Shown here: one piece after another, positions 8,600-17,794 of the stretch | How positions within the stretch are numbered: position 1 is the first letter of the stretch | Layout of the letters: every line of letters begins with the position of its first letter | DNA from: an uncultured Desulfomonile sp. | GTDB taxonomy: Bacteria > Desulfobacterota > Desulfomonilia > Desulfomonilales > Desulfomonilaceae | Assembly: GCA_903952205.1 (NCBI GenBank) | Contig: CAJBEZ010000010.1 | Span: 25,153-89,152, forward strand | DNA: 64,000 nucleotides | Direction of reading: 5' to 3' | Made by a program: the position numbers and the translations under genes | Notes under the pieces: model-generated | What the model was told of the DNA's origin: nothing | Databases searched by the model: none | Seen by the model: the letters and a program-made list of their open reading frames with translations, nothing else

Positions 8600-9853
8600 T
8601 CACTCTTTTTTGATCCAGTCGATGATGGCTTTCGCAAATCCTGAACATGAAACCTCTATGGATCCCGGCAATAGTCGAGCCAGATCGTATGTGACCACTC
8701 CGGACTGAATGGTCCCGGATAATCCTCGTTCGACGAGATCCGCCGCTTCATTCCAGCCCATTCTACGGAACATCATTGCTCCTGAGAGCAGCATAGATCC
8801 TGGATTAACCTTGTCCAAACCGGCGTATTTGGGAGCGCTGCCATGTGTGGCCTCGAAAACTGCGCAGCTATCCCCTATGTTTGCCCCGGGGGCCATACCG
8901 AGCCCCCCGACCTGCGCCGCCAACGCGTCCGACATGTAGTCTCCGTTTAGATTCGGCATTGCAAGCACGCTGTATTCTTTGGGGCGAAGAAGGGCCTGTT
9001 GAAACATGGCGTCGGCGATTCTGTCATTTACGAGGATTTTCCCGTCGGGAATCTTGCCGACATGATTCCTTTCCAGCTCACCTTCGAATAACGCCACATC
9101 TCCAAATTCTTCCCGCACTAGCTCGTATCCCCAGTCACGGAACGCTCCCTCCGTGTACTTCATAATATTGCCTTTGTGAATCAGCGTGACCCTGTTCCTG
9201 CCGTTATCGATGGCAAATTTCATGGCCATTCTAACAAGCCTTTTGGTGGCGAAAGGACTCATGGGCTTGACGCCGATGCCGGCGTCCATCGGTAATTTGA
9301 CGTTCATCTCCGTTTCAAGGAAATTGATCATCTTGAGAGCCAGGTCCGAACCTGATTTCCATTCTATTCCCGCGTAGACGTCCTCGGTGTTTTCCCTGAA
9401 AACGACCATGTCTACATCTTGCGGCCTGATCATTGGAGACGGTGTCCCAGCTACGTATTTCACCGGCCTCAAACATGCGTACAAATCCAGCTTCCGCCTC
9501 AGAGTCACGTTGAGGCTACGAAAACCACCACCAACAGGGGTAGTAAGAGGCCCCTTTATCGCAATTCGACATTTGGTGATCAAATCGAAAGACTCTTCAG
9601 GAAAATAAGAGCCAAATTGTCTGAAACTTTCCTCTCCAGCATATATTTTCAACCAGGATATCTTTCGATCTCCGACGTACGCCTTTTCAACAACGGCGTC
9701 AAACACCGGTCGTGAAGCCGACCACAGATCAGGCCCAACTCCATCTCCCTCGATAAACCCAATGATTGGGTTTGGGGGAACCGAAAAGTTCAAACTGGTC
9801 GATTCATTGCCAATCCATTGACCCTCCCGGGGTTTTTCAAATTTAGGTTTCAT
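8600..9853 (-). CDS. icd: Isocitrate dehydrogenase (NADP-type)
   Basis: Oxidative decarboxylation of isocitrate to 2-oxoglutarate. The sequence follows bacterial Icd: [14 protein letters not shown] nucleotide/substrate region, [18 protein letters not shown] containing the substrate and phosphorylation-type serine, [32 protein letters not shown], and the metal-binding aspartates around NGDYMSD and [11 protein letters not shown]. Length is 417 residues from the ATG at 9853; the frame extends 13 codons upstream, but that part overlaps prmA further and is not conserved. The start overlaps the stop of the PrmA-like gene by 11 bases, so it is read from the same message as prmA and vsr-dcm. Confidence 0.93.
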   Translation of the reverse strand: MKPKFEKPREGQWIGNESTSLNFSVPPNPIIGFIEGDGVGPDLWSASRPVFDAVVEKAYVGDRKISWLKIYAGEESFRQFGSYFPEESFDLITKCRIAIKGPLTTPVGGGFRSLNVTLRRKLDLYACLRPVKYVAGTPSPMIRPQDVDMVVFRENTEDVYAGIEWKSGSDLALKMINFLETEMNVKLPMDAGIGVKPMSPFATKRLVRMAMKFAIDNGRNRVTLIHKGNIMKYTEGAFRDWGYELVREEFGDVALFEGELERNHVGKIPDGKILVNDRIADAMFQQALLRPKEYSVLAMPNLNGDYMSDALAAQVGGLGMAPGANIGDSCAVFEATHGSAPKYAGLDKVNPGSMLLSGAMMFRRMGWNEAADLVERGLSGTIQSGVVTYDLARLLPGSIEVSCSGFAKAIIDWIKKE

Positions 9854-10676
9854 CAAATAGTTCGCTCCAAATATTTTTTTCCGCCGCAACAAAGGTAATC
9901 CACGGCGTATTAGCCCGTTCCCGGGTTATCACAAATCCCTGTTCAACAAAAAGCGTCTTCAGGATCTCTGACTGCTCCTGGTTAATCCCTGACACTATCC
10001 AGATTCTGTTTTTGGCAGCCTCTTTAAGAACCGCTAGATCTCTAAGCACAGTGAAGGGAAGATTTGCAAGGACCAAATCGTAGCGGTCCTCCATGAAGAT
10101 ACGTGCTTCCCCCTCACAAGTCTTTATGATCTCAGTCATTCCGTTCAACGAGACATTTTTTCGAGTGGACTGAACGGCCAGCAGGTTCCTGTCCACTGCA
10201 ACTACTCTGTCTAATCCGAGCTTTCCGGCGACCAATGAAAGAATTCCCGATCCCGAGCCGAAATCTATCGCCGATTTGACACCACCAGTGTTTATGATTT
10301 CGACCATGAATTCGACGCATGTACGGGTAGTAGGATGATTGCCGTCCCCAAAAACAACCGAGGGATCAAGAATGATCGAGTTGGAGTCGTAAATATGTTC
10401 ATGGTCAGGCACGAACCTTATCCCGCAGATATTCAATCCCCCTTCAGGCAATCCCTCCTGCCAGTCACGGTATTTCATGTCGTGTCTGGAACTTACGATC
10501 ATCTCAAAACGAGAACAAAGGTCGGCCACATAACGGTCTTCCGGTTCAAGAAAAAACACATAGGTAAAGTTCTCCTCATTCCACACTCCGATAAGAGACT
10601 TTGGAGCATCAGGGAGAGGATTTGGCAATTCATTTTCTATTTCATAAATGAACAGCCAGGCTTCAGGATCGATCAT
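9843..10676 (-). CDS. PrmA-like (ribosomal protein L11) methyltransferase
   Basis: A 277-residue class I SAM-dependent methyltransferase. The C-terminal catalytic half has the PrmA signature [13 protein letters not shown], the SAM-binding loop [13 protein letters not shown], the acidic end of strand 2 (VAVDRN) and a motif IV region [10 protein letters not shown]. Canonical PrmA usually has N-I-L-A-x-P-L at motif IV, so this LPF variant is slightly off. The N-terminal half corresponds to the L11 recognition domain but is divergent. The start overlaps the stop of the Vsr-Dcm gene (ATGA) and its stop overlaps icd. The PrmA assignment is good at family level; the L11 substrate is inferred. Confidence 0.78.
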   Translation of the reverse strand: MIDPEAWLFIYEIENELPNPLPDAPKSLIGVWNEENFTYVFFLEPEDRYVADLCSRFEMIVSSRHDMKYRDWQEGLPEGGLNICGIRFVPDHEHIYDSNSIILDPSVVFGDGNHPTTRTCVEFMVEIINTGGVKSAIDFGSGSGILSLVAGKLGLDRVVAVDRNLLAVQSTRKNVSLNGMTEIIKTCEGEARIFMEDRYDLVLANLPFTVLRDLAVLKEAAKNRIWIVSGINQEQSEILKTLFVEQGFVITRERANTPWITFVAAEKNIWSELFDET

Positions 10677-12277
10677 TTTTTATAACTCATGGACTTCTTT
10701 TCAACATGAGGCCTATCAACTTCCGCCAGGCTCAACGGTCGTCCTCTAATAAGTTCCGTAACTAAAGGATTCAGTCTATGCAAGGCAATCCATTCAATGA
10801 CAGGGACACAAACAGCGTCTCCAAATCCCATGAACGCCCTGCTTGCCGAAACTTTGGCGCAGTAATCATCCACTCCCATGAGTCGGGCGCACTCCCTTGG
10901 GGTCAAGAGACGGGCGAAAAATTTTCCTTTTCCCGCTTTCACCAGTATTTGCCGGGCGCTCCCTCCTCGAGGCGTGCGGAGGCAACCTGCGATTCCGTCA
11001 GACCTTATTTCAGCAACCGACCCCTCTTTCCGTGTCCTCCTGAAAGCTGTTCGGTATGTCCAGTCATCTCCTGCAATTATTGAGTCGAGCATTTCTCTTT
11101 GTCGGGGTATAACCTGATTTAAAAGATATTGAGTCCTGGCGCTGTCCCACCACTCTGAAGCTTCTTCCTGAAGGTCCTCAAGAAGCTGTTCCAGATTGAC
11201 CGGAGCAGCGTCCGCTTTTGGCAATTCCCTGAGGCGCCACCGAATCTGCCCGTGGCTATTGATAAAGTCCATTATTTTTTTCGTTCTAAATTGACTCTCA
11301 CCAATCTTTGTTGTCGCAGTGGGATTTCCCTCACATTGCGGACCCTCAATCTGAGCAATTATGAACAATCTTCGTCGGCTCTGTGGAACGAACCATGCCG
11401 CATCGACCATAAAGATATCAACAGAATAGCCAAGCTCATTGAGTCCAACCAGGGCGTCTTTCAAGTCTGTTCCATTATTGGAAGTTATAAAACCCATTAC
11501 ATTTTCCACAAGCACTAAAGGTGGACGTCTGCCACCCATGTCCCGCAGCAATCTCAGGAACCCCCAGAACGCCGATGAAGATTTGCCTTTCAAGCCCTTT
11601 CTCTTTCCAGCTAGAGACAGATCATTACATGGAAAAGAAGCGGTCGCCAATGTACATGAGGGGATCTGCCCCGCAGAAAGTTTGTGAATATCGACTAAGT
11701 TGAAAATTTCTTCACTTCCTTTGAACTGCCCTGCGTACATTTGGTATTTTTTTGGATCTATGTCATTGGCGCTTGATATTTTCCAGCCATGACGTTCTAG
11801 TGCTATTCGCATAAGACCTATTCCAGCGAAGAACTCAGAACATGTTTTTTGAGGAACAAGAGAGAAAGGACTTGATTCGACTCTTCCGTGGATTACATCC
11901 AGGGTTAGCCCAATGCAACCATCCAGATTCTTCCTGATCTGACTATCCCAAAAACGTAATACCGTCCACCCCTGTGATAGCAAAGTGGCAGTAGAATGAC
12001 AGTCTCGCTGCATGTTCATTCTAATCTTGCGTAACCAGTATTCTTTTGATTTCCCTCTCTTGAATTGCTCTTCGAGCGAATCCAGTTTTCTTCTCATCCA
12101 TTGCGATCCGTGCCAGAACTCTCCATCGATGAAGATGGCCAGCTTTCTAGCCAAAAGCGTCACATCCGGTTTGCCCGGAATGTCCTTGTCACAGACTCTG
12201 TATCTGACCCCAGCCTTCCAGAGAGTTTTACGAAAAAGCAACTCGGGTTGCGTATCCCGAGATCTGACTCTTTTCAT
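10673..12277 (-). CDS. Vsr mismatch endonuclease fused to C5-cytosine DNA methyltransferase
   Basis: One polypeptide with an N-terminal very-short-patch-repair endonuclease and a C-terminal Dcm-type methyltransferase. From the ATG at 12277 the Vsr part reads MKRVRSRDTQPELLFR, IPGKPDVTLL (catalytic Asp), FIDGEFWHGSQW and TVLRFWDSQI. The methyltransferase begins CSEFFAGIGLMRIALE (motif I) and has the catalytic Cys in SFPCNDLS (codon at 11627-11629), VLVENVMGF (motif VI), QSRRRLFII (motif VIII), RLLTPRECARLMG (IX) and MGFGDAV (X). Vsr normally repairs T:G mismatches from deamination of the methylated cytosine, so the fusion couples damage source and repair. A TTG at 12299-12301 is an alternative start that adds eight residues. 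No cognate restriction enzyme is seen. Confidence 0.88.
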   Translation of the reverse strand: MKRVRSRDTQPELLFRKTLWKAGVRYRVCDKDIPGKPDVTLLARKLAIFIDGEFWHGSQWMRRKLDSLEEQFKRGKSKEYWLRKIRMNMQRDCHSTATLLSQGWTVLRFWDSQIRKNLDGCIGLTLDVIHGRVESSPFSLVPQKTCSEFFAGIGLMRIALERHGWKISSANDIDPKKYQMYAGQFKGSEEIFNLVDIHKLSAGQIPSCTLATASFPCNDLSLAGKRKGLKGKSSSAFWGFLRLLRDMGGRRPPLVLVENVMGFITSNNGTDLKDALVGLNELGYSVDIFMVDAAWFVPQSRRRLFIIAQIEGPQCEGNPTATTKIGESQFRTKKIMDFINSHGQIRWRLRELPKADAAPVNLEQLLEDLQEEASEWWDSARTQYLLNQVIPRQREMLDSIIAGDDWTYRTAFRRTRKEGSVAEIRSDGIAGCLRTPRGGSARQILVKAGKGKFFARLLTPRECARLMGVDDYCAKVSASRAFMGFGDAVCVPVIEWIALHRLNPLVTELIRGRPLSLAEVDRPHVEKKSMSYKK

Positions 12278-12385
12278 TATTTTGGAAACATCCCTGGACA
12301 AAAGGCAAAACTCCGAGGATTTATTTGTCGTGACTCCACGAAAACCAGTATGATAGTATAATTTGAATCTTGCCAATTTTATTTT

Positions 12386-13372
12386 ATGGTGACAATGAAA
12401 AAGGTTGCAGTGATCATCGCGTTGTCCTGGGCCCTTTTTGCCACCACTCTGATGGCGGCTGACGCAACAACAAGCCCAGTCCACGTGACTTTTCTTCCCC
12501 AGTGGTTCCCTCAGGCCCAGTTTGCGGGTTATCTGATGGCGTTTGAGAAGGGTTTCTATAGAGAAGCCGGACTCAAGGTGGAAATTCTTGTTGGTGGGCC
12601 TTCCAATCCACCGCTGGAGGGGATGATCGATCGGCGGACTACTTTTTGTTCCAGTTGGGTTACAAGCGCCGTTCAGATGCGCTCATCGGGTGTGAAACTC
12701 GTCAATCTCGCCCAGGTTATACAACGATCCGCTCTCATGCTCGTCGCCAGGAAATCTACCGGCATCAAAACGCTGAAAGACCTTGACGGTAAACGTATTG
12801 GTCTATGGCAGGGAGATTTCAAAATACAGCCTCTCGCATTGTTCAGGCTTCGTAATCTCAATGTGATTCAAGTTCCAATGTATGGGTCAATCAATCTTCT
12901 CCTTAAGGGAGCTGTCGATGCAGCCACAGCCATGTGGTACAACGAATACCATACATTATTGAACCAAGGTTTTGAGCCCGATGAACTGACCACATTTTTC
13001 TTCAGCGACTACGGACTCAATTTTCCTGAAGACGGCGTCTATTGTCTCGAAGAAACCATGGAAAACCATCCAAAAACTTGCGAAAGTTTTGTTCAGGCCT
13101 CTATGAGGGGTTGGCTTTACGCTTTTGAAAATCGAGAGGAAACTCTTGATGTAGTCATGAAATACGCGGAGGAATCGTATACTGGAACAAACAGGGCCCA
13201 ACAGGCGTGGATGTTGGCCCGCATGAAAGAACTGATTATTCCGAGCGGTGACGGAAGCTCGATCGGAAGGCTTGATTTCAAGCAATACGAGTTAGTGGTG
13301 GATACGCTCCATGAACTTGGTTTAATCAGCAACAAACCGAGCTTTGAAGAATTTTACAGGGGAAAAAGATGA
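12386..13372 (+). CDS. NMT1/THI5-like periplasmic substrate-binding protein
   Basis: A 328-residue protein with a Sec signal peptide (charged MKK, hydrophobic core to about residue 22, Ala-Ala-Asp cleavage region) followed by an NMT1/SsuA-type binding fold: FLPQWFPQAQFAGYLMAFEKGFYREAGL, ILVGGPSNPPLEGM, IKTLKDLDGKRIGLWQG. Relatives bind pyrimidines, sulfonates or nitrate and feed ABC transporters. No permease or ATPase is present. Instead the stop overlaps (ATGA) the start of a Cache-HAMP adenylate cyclase, so this protein is probably the ligand receptor for a transmembrane signal. Start is ATG 12386 or ATG 12395; the second opens directly with MKKVAV. Confidence 0.85.
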   Translation: MVTMKKVAVIIALSWALFATTLMAADATTSPVHVTFLPQWFPQAQFAGYLMAFEKGFYREAGLKVEILVGGPSNPPLEGMIDRRTTFCSSWVTSAVQMRSSGVKLVNLAQVIQRSALMLVARKSTGIKTLKDLDGKRIGLWQGDFKIQPLALFRLRNLNVIQVPMYGSINLLLKGAVDAATAMWYNEYHTLLNQGFEPDELTTFFFSDYGLNFPEDGVYCLEETMENHPKTCESFVQASMRGWLYAFENREETLDVVMKYAEESYTGTNRAQQAWMLARMKELIIPSGDGSSIGRLDFKQYELVVDTLHELGLISNKPSFEEFYRGKR

Positions 13373-15525
13373 CCGCTGGATTGCGGAGCAGCATCGCCAT
13401 TAAACTTGCGCTTCTGGTGATGGGTGGATCTGTCGCGGTTTTCTCGCTCATCCTGGCATACAGCTACACGTCTTCGAGGCAGATCATATTGAATCAAGCA
13501 AAAGACAATGCTCTTAATCTGGCGCTTTCAATGTCTCGCAGAATTGAGCAGGACTTTAGGGCTGTGGCGAAACTTCCCATGAGTCTCGCAGGTGTTCTTG
13601 AAAATTCGGATTTGGATGAAAAATCTCTCCTGGCGCTCATTAGCAGAATGGTCCAGGATAATTCGGAAATTTACGGTATGACCGTAGCGTTCCAGCCATA
13701 TACTTTCAAAAAAGATCTCCGCTCGTACGCCCCCTATTTTTATAAATCATCCAAGGGCCTTGAATTCATTGATTTGGGAGCCTCGGACTATAACTATTTT
13801 CAGCAGGACTGGTATCACATTCCATTAGAATTGAAAGCCCCCGCTGTTAGTGAACCGTATTTTGACCAAGGGGCCGGCAATGTATTGATGGTCACATATT
13901 CTTATCCATTCTTCGAACGCTCGGAAGACGGCCAACGTCTTACTGTGCGTGGGATAATAACCGCTGACATTGAACTGCACTGGTTGACTAAACTTGTTGC
14001 CACCATCAACGAGAGCAAAAAGGGGTTTTCTTTTGTAGTAACGGGTAATGGAGTATTCGTTTCTCATCCAAATTTTGATTATGTGAAGAAGGAGTCTTTG
14101 TTCAGTCTTGCCGAATCACGTGGTAATTCAAGACTGCGTGAGATCGGCAAAGAAATTCTCAAGTTTAACAAAGGGTTTATCGATATAGGGACGAGCCTGG
14201 ATTCGCAGGATTCGTATTTGGCGTATTCCAAAATTTTGTCGACTGGTTGGCGTTTTGGAGCTGTTTTCCCTAAGAGTGAACTTTTCTGGGAGGTTCAAAG
14301 CCTCCACCACACAACATTCCTGCTCAGTCTTGTCGGATTTGGGTTGCTTGCGCTCATGAGCATCCTCGTAGCTCGATCCATATCAAAACCCCTCGAAGAA
14401 ATGGCCAAAGCGACAACTCTGATAGGCCATGGAGACCTCAATATATCGCTCAAGGCGGTAAATCGGACCGATGAAGTTGGCATGCTTGCGAAATCTTTTA
14501 CCGATATGGCGAATGGACTAAAAGAGAGAGATTTCATAAGAGACGCTTTCGGCAGATATGTCACTCAGGAGGTTGTTAATCGACTTCTGGACACCCACGA
14601 TGGCCTTAAACTCGGTGGGGAAATTCGTGAAATATCCATGATGATGTCCGACATTCGGGGATTTACGGCGCTTACAGCAAACATGAAACCAGAAGCAATC
14701 ATCACTCTCCTAAACCGGTATCTGGGGAAAATGGTCCAGATATTACTGGATCACAGGGGCATCATAGATGAAATTATAGGAGATGGCATCCTGGCCTTTT
14801 TTGGCGCCCCGGAACCGCTTGAAGATCACCCTGAGGCTGCCGTAGCGTGCGCTTTGAAGATGCAGCAGGCCATGAACGAACTAAACGCCAGGAATGTAAA
14901 GGACGGATTACCCAGGCTGGAAATGGGTATCGCTGTTAACACAGGAAGGCCCGTAGTGGGCAATATAGGCTCAGACCAAAGGGTGAAATACGGAGCGGTT
15001 GGACCAGATGTCAATTTTACGGGTCGAGTCGAATCATACACGGTTGGAGGTCAGGTGCTTATAACGCAATCTACCTACGACAGACTGGCCAATATTCTCG
15101 AAGTTAGAAAAACACTGCAGGTTGAAATGAAAGGCTTTTCAGGAACTGTGACGCTTTACGACGTTAGTGGCATCAAAGGGAAATATGCGGTTACACTTAA
15201 AGATGAAGAAGAAAGTCTGCGTACACTCGAAAAACCTTTACCAGTTACCTGTTACAGGTTGGAGGAAAAGACCGTCTCATGCGAGGGCACAGCGGCAGTG
15301 CTGACTGCTGTGTCTGACCGGGAAGCGGAGTTTGAATTCGAAACCTCCATAAAACAGTGGGAAAATCTCAGATTCACTCTTCATGGCCCAGGTGGAGAAA
15401 CCTCTGAAGCCGTCGTCTACGCAAAAGTTGTATCAGCGGAGAAAAAAGATCAAATGTATCTCATTCTGGTCCATTTCACCTCTGTCTCTCCACAAGCCTT
15501 AGACATACTTAGAAAATCTGTTTGA
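13369..15525 (+). CDS. Cache-HAMP class III adenylate/guanylate cyclase
   Basis: 718 residues: transmembrane helix 1 (about 10-32), periplasmic double-Cache-type sensor (about 40-305), transmembrane helix 2 (about 315-336), HAMP (about 337-390), class III cyclase domain (about 415-590) with metal-binding Asp428 (MSDIRGFTAL) and Asp472 (IIGDGILAFFG), and a C-terminal beta-rich domain (about 620-718) that could be a degenerate PilZ-like fold. The lysine usual before the second metal motif in adenylate cyclases is Glu here (IDEIIGDG), so the nucleotide preference should not be assumed. Coupling to the binding-protein gene suggests a two-protein receptor that makes a cyclic nucleotide on ligand binding. 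Confidence 0.88.
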   Translation: MTAGLRSSIAIKLALLVMGGSVAVFSLILAYSYTSSRQIILNQAKDNALNLALSMSRRIEQDFRAVAKLPMSLAGVLENSDLDEKSLLALISRMVQDNSEIYGMTVAFQPYTFKKDLRSYAPYFYKSSKGLEFIDLGASDYNYFQQDWYHIPLELKAPAVSEPYFDQGAGNVLMVTYSYPFFERSEDGQRLTVRGIITADIELHWLTKLVATINESKKGFSFVVTGNGVFVSHPNFDYVKKESLFSLAESRGNSRLREIGKEILKFNKGFIDIGTSLDSQDSYLAYSKILSTGWRFGAVFPKSELFWEVQSLHHTTFLLSLVGFGLLALMSILVARSISKPLEEMAKATTLIGHGDLNISLKAVNRTDEVGMLAKSFTDMANGLKERDFIRDAFGRYVTQEVVNRLLDTHDGLKLGGEIREISMMMSDIRGFTALTANMKPEAIITLLNRYLGKMVQILLDHRGIIDEIIGDGILAFFGAPEPLEDHPEAAVACALKMQQAMNELNARNVKDGLPRLEMGIAVNTGRPVVGNIGSDQRVKYGAVGPDVNFTGRVESYTVGGQVLITQSTYDRLANILEVRKTLQVEMKGFSGTVTLYDVSGIKGKYAVTLKDEEESLRTLEKPLPVTCYRLEEKTVSCEGTAAVLTAVSDREAEFEFETSIKQWENLRFTLHGPGGETSEAVVYAKVVSAEKKDQMYLILVHFTSVSPQALDILRKSV

Positions 15526-15591
15526 GCCCAAAACTTCCAAATGTGATAGCGCCGTTAAATTGGGCCAACACAATAGAGAAAGGAAATCACC

Positions 15592-16353
15592 ATGAAGGTT
15601 CTCGCTATTAATTCAAGTCCCAGAAGTCACGGAATCAGTAAGACAGGGATCTTGCTGGATGCTCTGGTAAAAGGGATCACAGAAGCCGGGGCCGAAGTGG
15701 AGATGGTCCAACTACGCAAAAAATCAGTCAAGAATTGTATTGGATGTTACACCTGTTGGACCAAAACCCCTGGAGTTTGCTTGCACGACGATGACATGAC
15801 CAGAGAACTGTTTCCGAAATGGATGGCATCGGACGTTGTCGTGTATGCCACTCCGCTGTATCATTTCACGGTAAACGCAAGGATGAAGACCTTCATTGAA
15901 CGAACGTTGCCGGTCCTCGAACCGTTCATGTTCAGACACGACGGCAAGACACATCACCCGGTACGCCAAAAACCTCCGAAGGCCGTTATTCTATCAGTAG
16001 CGGGGTTCCCAGAGGCGTCAGTGTTCAATTATTTGTCCACTTACGCAAACATGCTGTTTGGTAAAGGTCTTCTGGCTGAGATCTACCGACCTGCAGCCGA
16101 ACTAATGACGCTTCCACCTTTTCATGAAAAAGCGCAGGCTATTCTGAAGGCTACGGAGCAAGGCGGCCGGGAGCTGGTTCAGTCAATGAAAATTTCTAAA
16201 GAAACTATTGGGATTATCACCCAGCCTGTGGTGGAAGATTTTGACTCGTTCGCCGACATGGCAAATTCCTTTTGGAAAGTTTGTATTGACGAAAGGATGA
16301 CACCTTTTGAGTTTTATCACAAAAATATGGTTGAACATGAATCAGAGATCTGA
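15592..16353 (+). CDS. NADPH-dependent FMN reductase / flavodoxin-like oxidoreductase
   Basis: A 253-residue flavodoxin-fold protein with the phosphate-binding loop INSSPRSHGISKTGILLD at the N terminus and the Cys-rich IGCYTCWTKTPGVCLHDDDM typical of the iron-sulfur-flavoprotein / multimeric flavodoxin WrbA-like group. VVYATPLYHFTVNARMKTFIER is the conserved flavin isoalloxazine loop. A C-terminal extension of about 90 residues is longer than the core. It lies 66 bases after the cyclase gene with a good GGAAA ribosome site. Role: low-potential flavin electron transfer; the partner is not evident. Confidence 0.8.
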   Translation: MKVLAINSSPRSHGISKTGILLDALVKGITEAGAEVEMVQLRKKSVKNCIGCYTCWTKTPGVCLHDDDMTRELFPKWMASDVVVYATPLYHFTVNARMKTFIERTLPVLEPFMFRHDGKTHHPVRQKPPKAVILSVAGFPEASVFNYLSTYANMLFGKGLLAEIYRPAAELMTLPPFHEKAQAILKATEQGGRELVQSMKISKETIGIITQPVVEDFDSFADMANSFWKVCIDERMTPFEFYHKNMVEHESEI

Positions 16354-16392
16354 TTCGCTATCCCGGCAAAGGCTGAAGGCTGAGGTGAGCCA

Positions 16393-17634
16393 ATGAACAC
16401 AAACAGGACGCACTATGGATGGTTTGTTATCCTGGCGGGCCTCCTCGTAACCATCGGCGCTCACGGGTTCGGACGAATGTCCTATACATTGATCCTGCCG
16501 GCGATGAAGGACGGGCTGCATTTCAGCTACACGGAACTCGGGTTGTTGGGCACAGGCAATTTCATTGGATACCTCTTGATGGCCATAGTGGGAGGGTTTC
16601 TCTCCGCCCGTGTCGGGCCCAGAATTGTCATCACACTTGCGTTGGTCCTAATGGGCTTCACAATGATTTTGACCGGTTTCGCGGAAAGCTTTGGTTTTGC
16701 CTTTGGCGCAAGGTTACTCACCGGACTGGGAAATGGAGCCGCCTTTGTTCCGGCTATGGCGCTAGGCTCCGCATGGTTTGCCGTTGAGCGTCGGGGTTTT
16801 GCCACAGGGATAGTATCCGGCGGGATAGGCGGCGGAACCATGATTGCCGGGCTCGTGGTTCCATTGATTCTAGGGGCTTATGGCGCCGAGGGCTGGCGTT
16901 TCGCATGGTATTATCTGGGAGCGGCGGTGCTTGTCATTGCATGTGTCGCAGGATTGGTCATAAGAAATCGGCCAGAGAATATCGGGCTTCGCCAAATTGG
17001 AGTAAAAACCAATACGGGAAACGGTCCTGCCAAACTCACAGGCGCCGCCCTGGATTGGGGTAGAATCTACAAAATGAGGGCGGTCTGGTATCTTGGCACG
17101 GTTTATTTCCTCTATGGCTTCTCATACATTATCTACATGACTTTTTTTGCAGCGTACCTGTGCCGGGAAATGGGCGTCTCCGCCGGCGAAGCCGGTCGAC
17201 TTTGGGCTCTGGTTGGAGGTTTGAGTATATTTTGCGGGGTCATCTGGGGAGGCTTGTCCGACAAACTTGGACGAGCAAGAGGGGCCGCGTTCGCATACGT
17301 TGCGCTGGCGCTATCTTACGCAATCTTCGCATTGTTTCAAGTGAAGCTTGGATTCTATCTATCCGCTGTAGTGTTCGGACTAACGGCATGGAGTATTCCC
17401 ACTATCATGGCCGCAACAGCGGGTGATTATGTAGGGCCGAGGCTGGCCCCCGCAGGGTTAGGTTTCATTACCCTATTTTTTGGGATTGGCCAGGCGTTGG
17501 GCCCGTGGATCGGGGGATATCTTGCGGACGCGACAAAGTCTTTCTCAGGCCCTTTTCTGGTTGCATGCGCTGTATCCATTATCGGGGCGGTCATGTCCCT
17601 GGGATTGAAACCAATCCACACTGACGAATCATGA
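16393..17634 (+). CDS. Major facilitator superfamily transporter
   Basis: A 413-residue protein with about twelve hydrophobic helices and a YbfB-like beginning (HYGWFVILAGLLVTIGAHGFGRMSYTLILP). The MFS loop 2-3 motif is reduced (GGFLSARVGPRIVI), and loop 8-9 has GGLSDKLGRARG, the expected repeat of the motif. GAGGTGA precedes the ATG. The substrate is not predictable. It is directly downstream of the FMN reductase and may be part of the same transcript. Confidence 0.85.
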   Translation: MNTNRTHYGWFVILAGLLVTIGAHGFGRMSYTLILPAMKDGLHFSYTELGLLGTGNFIGYLLMAIVGGFLSARVGPRIVITLALVLMGFTMILTGFAESFGFAFGARLLTGLGNGAAFVPAMALGSAWFAVERRGFATGIVSGGIGGGTMIAGLVVPLILGAYGAEGWRFAWYYLGAAVLVIACVAGLVIRNRPENIGLRQIGVKTNTGNGPAKLTGAALDWGRIYKMRAVWYLGTVYFLYGFSYIIYMTFFAAYLCREMGVSAGEAGRLWALVGGLSIFCGVIWGGLSDKLGRARGAAFAYVALALSYAIFALFQVKLGFYLSAVVFGLTAWSIPTIMAATAGDYVGPRLAPAGLGFITLFFGIGQALGPWIGGYLADATKSFSGPFLVACAVSIIGAVMSLGLKPIHTDES

Positions 17635-17647
17635 TGGTTTCTTTAAA

Positions 17648-17737
17648 TGAGGCTTGAGGTCGTCGAAATAGGACTGGAATCAATGATCGGCAAGTATGGC
17701 ATGCAGAAGGTCATTGATAACTTTTCCAGGATGTAGG
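17648..17737 (+). CDS. Possible short peptide or gene remnant (29 aa)
   Basis: An ATG 13 bases after the MFS stop opens a 29-codon frame whose product (starting MRLEVVEIGLESMIGKYGM) looks protein-like rather than random, but there is no clear ribosome site. It may be a remnant of a longer gene or nothing. Reported at low confidence. Confidence 0.2.
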
Positions 17738-17794
17738 CGTCAAAAAGAGGGTAATACGGTTCTCATTTTCACGTTTGTTTGAAAAGGGGTCGGA

